DNA from: Bacteroidales bacterium
GTDB lineage: Bacteria; Bacteroidota; Bacteroidia; Bacteroidales; NBLH01
Assembly: GCA_021647685.1 (NCBI GenBank)
Contig: JAKIUH010000009.1
Span: forward strand, 1 to 28,377
Direction: 5' to 3'
Length of the DNA stretch: 28,377 bases
Under the pieces are notes generated by a model, which worked only from the letters and a program-made list of their open reading frames with translations, had not been told where the DNA came from and did no database searches. A program made the position numbers and the translations under genes. Below are positions 25,824 to 28,377 of this stretch, piece by piece (within the stretch, counting starts at the first letter, position 1; every line of letters begins with the position of its first letter).

Positions 25824-26195
25824 TTATCGCTCCTTTGACTTTAAAATTTCTTTTAATTCATTTAATTCTGCCAAATCTTTTTCCGAAAGTTCTTCTTCTT
25901 TAATTAGATATGAAATAACATTTTTATAAGAGCCTTCGAAATAACTTTTCATTAAGTTTTTAAAAGCATGTTTTCGATATGCTTTTTTTTCAATTAGCGG
26001 AAAATACATATATGTTTTCCCGTATGCTTTGTGCCCGACAAAACCTTTTTTTTCTAAAATCCTGACCACCGATGAAACTGTATTGTAAGGCGGCTTAGGC
26101 TCAGGCAAATTACTAATAATTTCTTTTACAAATGCTTCGCGTAAATTCCAAAGAATTTGCATTATTTCTTCTTCTTTGCGTGTTAATGTTTCCAT
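25824..26195 (-). CDS. BlaI/MecI/CopY-family transcriptional repressor
   Basis: The 123-residue protein has the winged-helix start TRKEEEIMQILWNLREAFVKEI and the recognition region PPYNTVSSVVRILEKKGFVGHKAYGKTYMYFPLI, both typical of BlaI/MecI repressors. The C-terminal helices (about 75-123) dimerise in the family. It is a cytoplasmic dimer that binds operator dyads and is inactivated by proteolysis when its M56 partner is triggered. The partner gene follows after three bases. Three dyads directly upstream of the promoter are candidate binding sites, suggesting autoregulation. There is no adjacent beta-lactamase gene, so a role in antibiotic response is not indicated. Confidence 0.95.
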   Translation of the reverse strand: METLTRKEEEIMQILWNLREAFVKEIISNLPEPKPPYNTVSSVVRILEKKGFVGHKAYGKTYMYFPLIEKKAYRKHAFKNLMKSYFEGSYKNVISYLIKEEELSEKDLAELNELKEILKSKER

Positions 26196-26199
26196 ACAA

Positions 26200-26207
26200 C
26201 AAATATA
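26200..26207 (-). promoter_or_regulatory. Promoter -7 box for blaI
   Basis: On the - strand the box reads TATATTTG, a full match to TAnnTTTG, only five bases upstream of the ATG at 26195. A leaderless or nearly leaderless mRNA is implied. A TTG lies 20 bases upstream as a possible -33 element, between dyads 1 and 2 of the operator array. Confidence 0.6.
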
Positions 26208-26265
26208 TAACTTATTTTCCAGTTACACAACTAATATTTTAGTTTTTTAACGTATTTTTCAGTTA
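26208..26265 (-). promoter_or_regulatory. Candidate BlaI operator array: three dyads with 20-bp centre spacing
   Basis: Three inverted repeats with TAACT/AGTTA-type half-sites are present. Dyad 1 (26208-26225) has TAACT and AGTTA around 8 bases. Dyad 2 (26229-26244) has AACTAA and TTAGTT around 4 bases. Dyad 3 (26248-26265) has TAACG and AGTTA around 8 bases. Their centres are at 26216.5, 26236.5 and 26256.5, two helical turns apart. Dyads 1 and 3 differ at only three of 18 positions. The array abuts the -7 box of blaI and covers the region where RNA polymerase would bind. Confidence 0.65.
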
Positions 26266-26371
26266 AAAACAATAATACATTGATTAACAATGTACAACAG
26301 TATTTATTTATACTTTATTTTTATTATTTGATACATATAGTTCGTGATTTCCATAAAAATGTACTAAGAAT

Positions 26372-26402
26372 TTTGCAGTAATGTAACGAAATATTATATT
26401 TG
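26372..26402 (+). promoter_or_regulatory. Canonical Bacteroidota promoter of the tRNA-Ala gene
   Basis: TTTG (26372-26375), a 19-base spacer and TATATTTG (26395-26402) match the -33/-7 consensus of the Bacteroidota housekeeping sigma factor. The tRNA starts 15 bases after the -7 box. Confidence 0.85.
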
Positions 26403-26416
26403 CATCGCAAAAAAGC

Positions 26417-26493
26417 GGGGGATTAGCTCAGTTGGCTAGAGCGTTTGACTGGCAGTCAAAAGGTCAGCGGTTCGATTCCGCTATTCTCCACCA
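26417..26493 (+). tRNA. tRNA-Ala (anticodon GGC), CCA encoded
   Basis: The 77-base gene folds into a complete cloverleaf. The acceptor stem GGGGGAT pairs with ATTCTCC and includes the G3:U70 wobble pair that is the alanine identity signal. The D-arm GCTCAGTTGGCTAGAGC, an anticodon stem TTTGA/TCAAA with loop CTGGCAG (anticodon GGC, reading GCC/GCU), the T-arm AGCGG-TTCGATT-CCGCT, discriminator A73 and an encoded CCA (26491-26493) are all present. Confidence 0.95.
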
Positions 26494-26500
26494 AAAAATC

Positions 26501-26538
26501 AAAGAGTTACAAGCGGTTTGTTTGTAACTCTTTTTTTT
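26501..26538. terminator. Terminator of tRNA-Ala, also fits the convergent DUF58 gene
   Basis: AAAGAGTTACAA (26501-26512) pairs perfectly with TTGTAACTCTTT (26522-26533), and a run of T residues continues to 26538. On the - strand the stem is followed by GATTTTTTGG, so it can terminate both the tRNA and the DUF58 gene that converges on it. Confidence 0.85.
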
Positions 26539-26541
26539 AAC

Positions 26542-27876
26542 CTAAATTTGCCCCATAGCTTTTAATTGCAAATATTTATTTATGGTTTGAACACTCAAAT
26601 TTTGCGGTTCAGTCAGTATGCTCTGAATACCGTATTTTTTCAGTTCTCTAACAATCAAACGTTTTTCGTAATTTAACTTTTCAACTACCGTTTTTAAATA
26701 AATATCATTTACTGTACGGGTTTCTTGTAACAGAACATCATACAATTCAGTATTTTTAAAAAACACGACCAAAAGCAAATGATGTTTATTTAATTGCCGT
26801 AAGTAGTTAATTTGACGCATCATGGAAATATGCCACTCAAAATTAGTAAATAATACCAATAAACTGCGTTGATTAACTTTTCGTTTAACAGTAGCATAAA
26901 CTTGCTCAAAGTTAGGTTCAGAAAAATTTGTTTCCTGATTATACAAGCTTTCCAATATTCTTTTCATTTGCATTTTACTACGTTCGGCAGGCAAAAGGCT
27001 GTGTATTTTATGCGAAAAAGTAATTAAACCTGCCCTATCATGCTTTAGCATGGCAATATTTGACAGTACCAAACTTGAATTTATGGCATAATCGAGCAAA
27101 GTCATTCCCTCAAACGGCATTTTCATATTTCTGCCCATATCAATGATGCAAAAAACCTTTTGTGATTTTTCATCTAAATACTGATTTACCATTAATTGCG
27201 AACGACGTGCTGTGGCTTTCCAGTTTATAGTACGATAATCATCGCCTTGTACATATTCTTTAATTTGTTCAAATTCAAGCGTATGACTTAAACGCCTGAT
27301 TTTTTTAATACCTGCTTCGGTCAATCTATTTGAGACTGCCAGCAGTTCATACTTGCGCATTTGAATAAACGACGGATATACAGGAACCGCAACTTGTAAA
27401 TCAAAACGTAACCGCCTTATTATTAACCCTATCCTTTGTTTTATAAATACATTAAGCCTGCCAAATTCATATTCGCCTCGTGTATGTGGTTTTAAACTGT
27501 ATTCAAATATTTTTTCATTGCCACTTTCAACAAATGAACTGATTTTAAAATCCCGTTTTTGAAACTGAAAAGGTAATTCATCAATAATTTCTAAATTAAA
27601 GTTTATGCGGCTGTTATTTTTTAGCCTGATACATATTTTATTAATATCTCCGTTTGAAAGCCTACCGGGTACTTGCCTATTAATCATCAAAGGATTGCTT
27701 TGACTGTACAGAAACAAGATATCAAGACCGCTTGCAACGACAAAGAATAACAGTAAAACCTTTGAAAACACATATACGAAAGGGAAAAAATGACCAATTA
27801 CAAACAACCCGGCAATAATCCCCATGATTATAAAAAAACGGTTTGAAAAAAATATGCTTAAGTAAAAGTTTTTCAT
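26542..27876 (-). CDS. DUF58-domain membrane protein
   Basis: The 444-residue protein has two N-terminal membrane segments (about 12-32 and 36-57). A beta-rich region (about 65-190) with NRQVPGRLSNGDINKICIRLKN follows. The DUF58 signature is EQIKEYVQGDDYRTINWKATARRSQLMVNQY (about 205-235). The rest is a vWA-like alpha/beta region with VFCIIDMGRNM (about 243-253), a degenerate metal site without the classical DxSxS. DUF58 proteins are normally encoded directly after a MoxR ATPase and are thought to work with it in assembling or maturing membrane complexes. Here moxR is 229 bases upstream, and the gap holds leader repeat copy B, which ends at this start codon. The stop is next to the shared terminator. 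Confidence 0.9.
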   Translation of the reverse strand: MKNFYLSIFFSNRFFIIMGIIAGLFVIGHFFPFVYVFSKVLLLFFVVASGLDILFLYSQSNPLMINRQVPGRLSNGDINKICIRLKNNSRINFNLEIIDELPFQFQKRDFKISSFVESGNEKIFEYSLKPHTRGEYEFGRLNVFIKQRIGLIIRRLRFDLQVAVPVYPSFIQMRKYELLAVSNRLTEAGIKKIRRLSHTLEFEQIKEYVQGDDYRTINWKATARRSQLMVNQYLDEKSQKVFCIIDMGRNMKMPFEGMTLLDYAINSSLVLSNIAMLKHDRAGLITFSHKIHSLLPAERSKMQMKRILESLYNQETNFSEPNFEQVYATVKRKVNQRSLLVLFTNFEWHISMMRQINYLRQLNKHHLLLVVFFKNTELYDVLLQETRTVNDIYLKTVVEKLNYEKRLIVRELKKYGIQSILTEPQNLSVQTINKYLQLKAMGQI

Positions 27877-27941
27877 GAGTTTTATTTTAAATTATTTTTA
27901 ATGGTCTCATGAACCCGAAGGCTCAGCGAAGCTAAACATCC
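27874..27941 (-). repeat. Dispersed structured leader repeat, copy B, ending at the start codon of the DUF58 gene
   Basis: Read on the - strand, this 68-base block from GGATGTTT (27941 downward) to the ATG is nearly identical to 2231-2299. It has the same two hairpins with UUC and UUCG loops. Its first eight bases are complementary to an arm at 28013-28020 (on the + strand GGATGTTT). A local hairpin TCCGC/GCGGA (27996-28011) lies just inside that arm. The two genes behind the copies are unrelated, so the similarity is not due to gene duplication. Confidence 0.85.
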
Positions 27942-28052
27942 TTTAATATCAAGAGATTTAGCTTATTTTTAAACCTGAATAATCATCCCCCTGTGTCCGC
28001 AAGCTGGCGGATGGATGTTTCATTTAATTTAATTTCCTAGTGGTCAAAGGTT

Positions 28053-28060
28053 CAAATATA
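28053..28060 (-). promoter_or_regulatory. Possible -7 promoter box inside the moxR-DUF58 gap
   Basis: On the - strand the box reads TATATTTG, matching TAnnTTTG, about 180 bases upstream of the DUF58 ATG and upstream of both arms of leader repeat copy B. It would give DUF58 its own transcript starting with the structured leader. Confidence 0.5.
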
Positions 28061-28105
28061 CTTAAAAATGATTTGAAGTTTATTATTCAATAAGCTAAGT
28101 ACCGA

Positions 28106-28377
28106 TTATCTGGGCACTTCAACTTTATCAACTATTTGAGTGATTACTTTTTGAATGGTAACACCTTCCATTTCCTTTTCAGGGCTTAAAATAATACGAT
28201 GATTTAGAACAGGTTCAATAATTTCTTTGATATCTTCAGGTTTTACAAAATCGCGACCGCGAATAGCTGCTAAAGCCTTAGCTGCATTCATTATTACCAC
28301 AGATGCTCTTGGCGATGCACCCAAATATAAGGAATTATTATGGCGTGTATGATGCACTATTTCACTGATATAGCGCA
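28106..28377 (-). CDS. MoxR-family AAA+ ATPase, C-terminal part (5' end outside window)
   Basis: The frame is open to the window edge and reads RYISEIVHHTRHNNSLYLGASPRASVVIMNAAKALAAIRGRDFV..., which is the conserved lid region of MoxR ATPases (LGASPRAS, sensor-2 arginine) and ends at 28106. The short start at 28357 is only an internal GTG. Walker A and B motifs lie beyond the window. MoxR ATPases act as chaperones with vWA/DUF58 partners, and the partner is encoded next in the same direction. The usual tight spacing is lost because of the repeat-bearing 229-bp gap. Confidence 0.9.
   Translation of the reverse strand, partial: RYISEIVHHTRHNNSLYLGASPRASVVIMNAAKALAAIRGRDFVKPEDIKEIIEPVLNHRIILSPEKEMEGVTIQKVITQIVDKVEVPR

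Noticed and set aside
24465..26195. Beta-lactam resistance locus
   Set aside because: BlaI and an M56 protein are present, but there is no penicillin-binding sensor domain and no adjacent beta-lactamase. The beta-lactamase-like domain at the left edge is 24 kb away and of the cell-wall hydrolase type.
2231..27941. The two inverted leader repeats as ends of a 25-kb composite mobile element
   Set aside because: The DNA between them is housekeeping and envelope genes with uniform composition and no transposase or integrase. Each copy sits exactly at a start codon, which fits a leader element better.

Overview
This AT-rich window comes from a member of the Bacteroidota. The evidence is a GldB-type lipoprotein, TonB/M56 gene clusters, signal peptides ending in A-Q, starts without Shine-Dalgarno sites, and promoter -7 boxes of the TAnnTTTG type. 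The clearest promoter is TTTG-N19-TATATTTG directly upstream of a tRNA-Ala(GGC). No rRNA, CRISPR array, prophage or transposase is visible.

Layout. At 1-334 is the 3' end of a serine beta-lactamase-like hydrolase domain (+), probably the tail of a GH3/beta-lactamase fusion, with a terminator. At 459-1711 (-) is an outer-membrane beta-barrel protein gene broken by a one-base frameshift in an A-run. The 585-bp gap at 1712-2296 holds a structured repeat element. At 2297-6945 (+) are an exported leucine-rich-repeat protein and an exported TPR-CHAT (caspase-like) protein 8 bp apart. At 7042-8643 (+) is a GHL10-type glycosidase with an FN3-like tail, followed at 8782-9018 by a double-CDGSH Fe-S protein. 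A bidirectional terminator separates these from a methionine-type aminotransferase (9118-10275, -). Next comes a leftward cluster dxs, mnmH and an unrecognised 236-aa protein. thrC (14415-15668, +) diverges from dxs.

The leftward block 15817-22755 holds an M14 carboxypeptidase, gldB, a transmembrane Ser/Thr kinase with an SH3-like extracytoplasmic domain, a transmembrane PP2C phosphatase with two LysM domains, and an unrecognised lipoprotein. The kinase and phosphatase form a matched signalling pair with envelope sensors, close to gldB. The next leftward block (22891-26195) is blaI, a BlaR1-like M56 protein, tonB and tonB. The M56 protein ends in a degenerate LytM/M23 domain in place of a penicillin-binding sensor. 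Three AACT/AGTT dyads with centres exactly 20 bp apart lie directly upstream of blaI and are a candidate autoregulatory operator array. The window closes with tRNA-Ala, a DUF58 protein and the C-terminal part of a MoxR AAA+ ATPase.

The most unusual signal is a pair of inverted, near-identical ~69-nt blocks. They end exactly at the start codons of two unrelated genes, the LRR gene (2231-2299, +) and the DUF58 gene (27874-27941, -). Each has tandem UUC/UUCG hairpins, an upstream complementary arm (AAACATCC/GGATGTTT), a local hairpin between the arms and a promoter-like box further upstream. This looks like a dispersed promoter-leader or structured 5'-UTR element. In the second case it separates moxR from DUF58, which normally lie close together.
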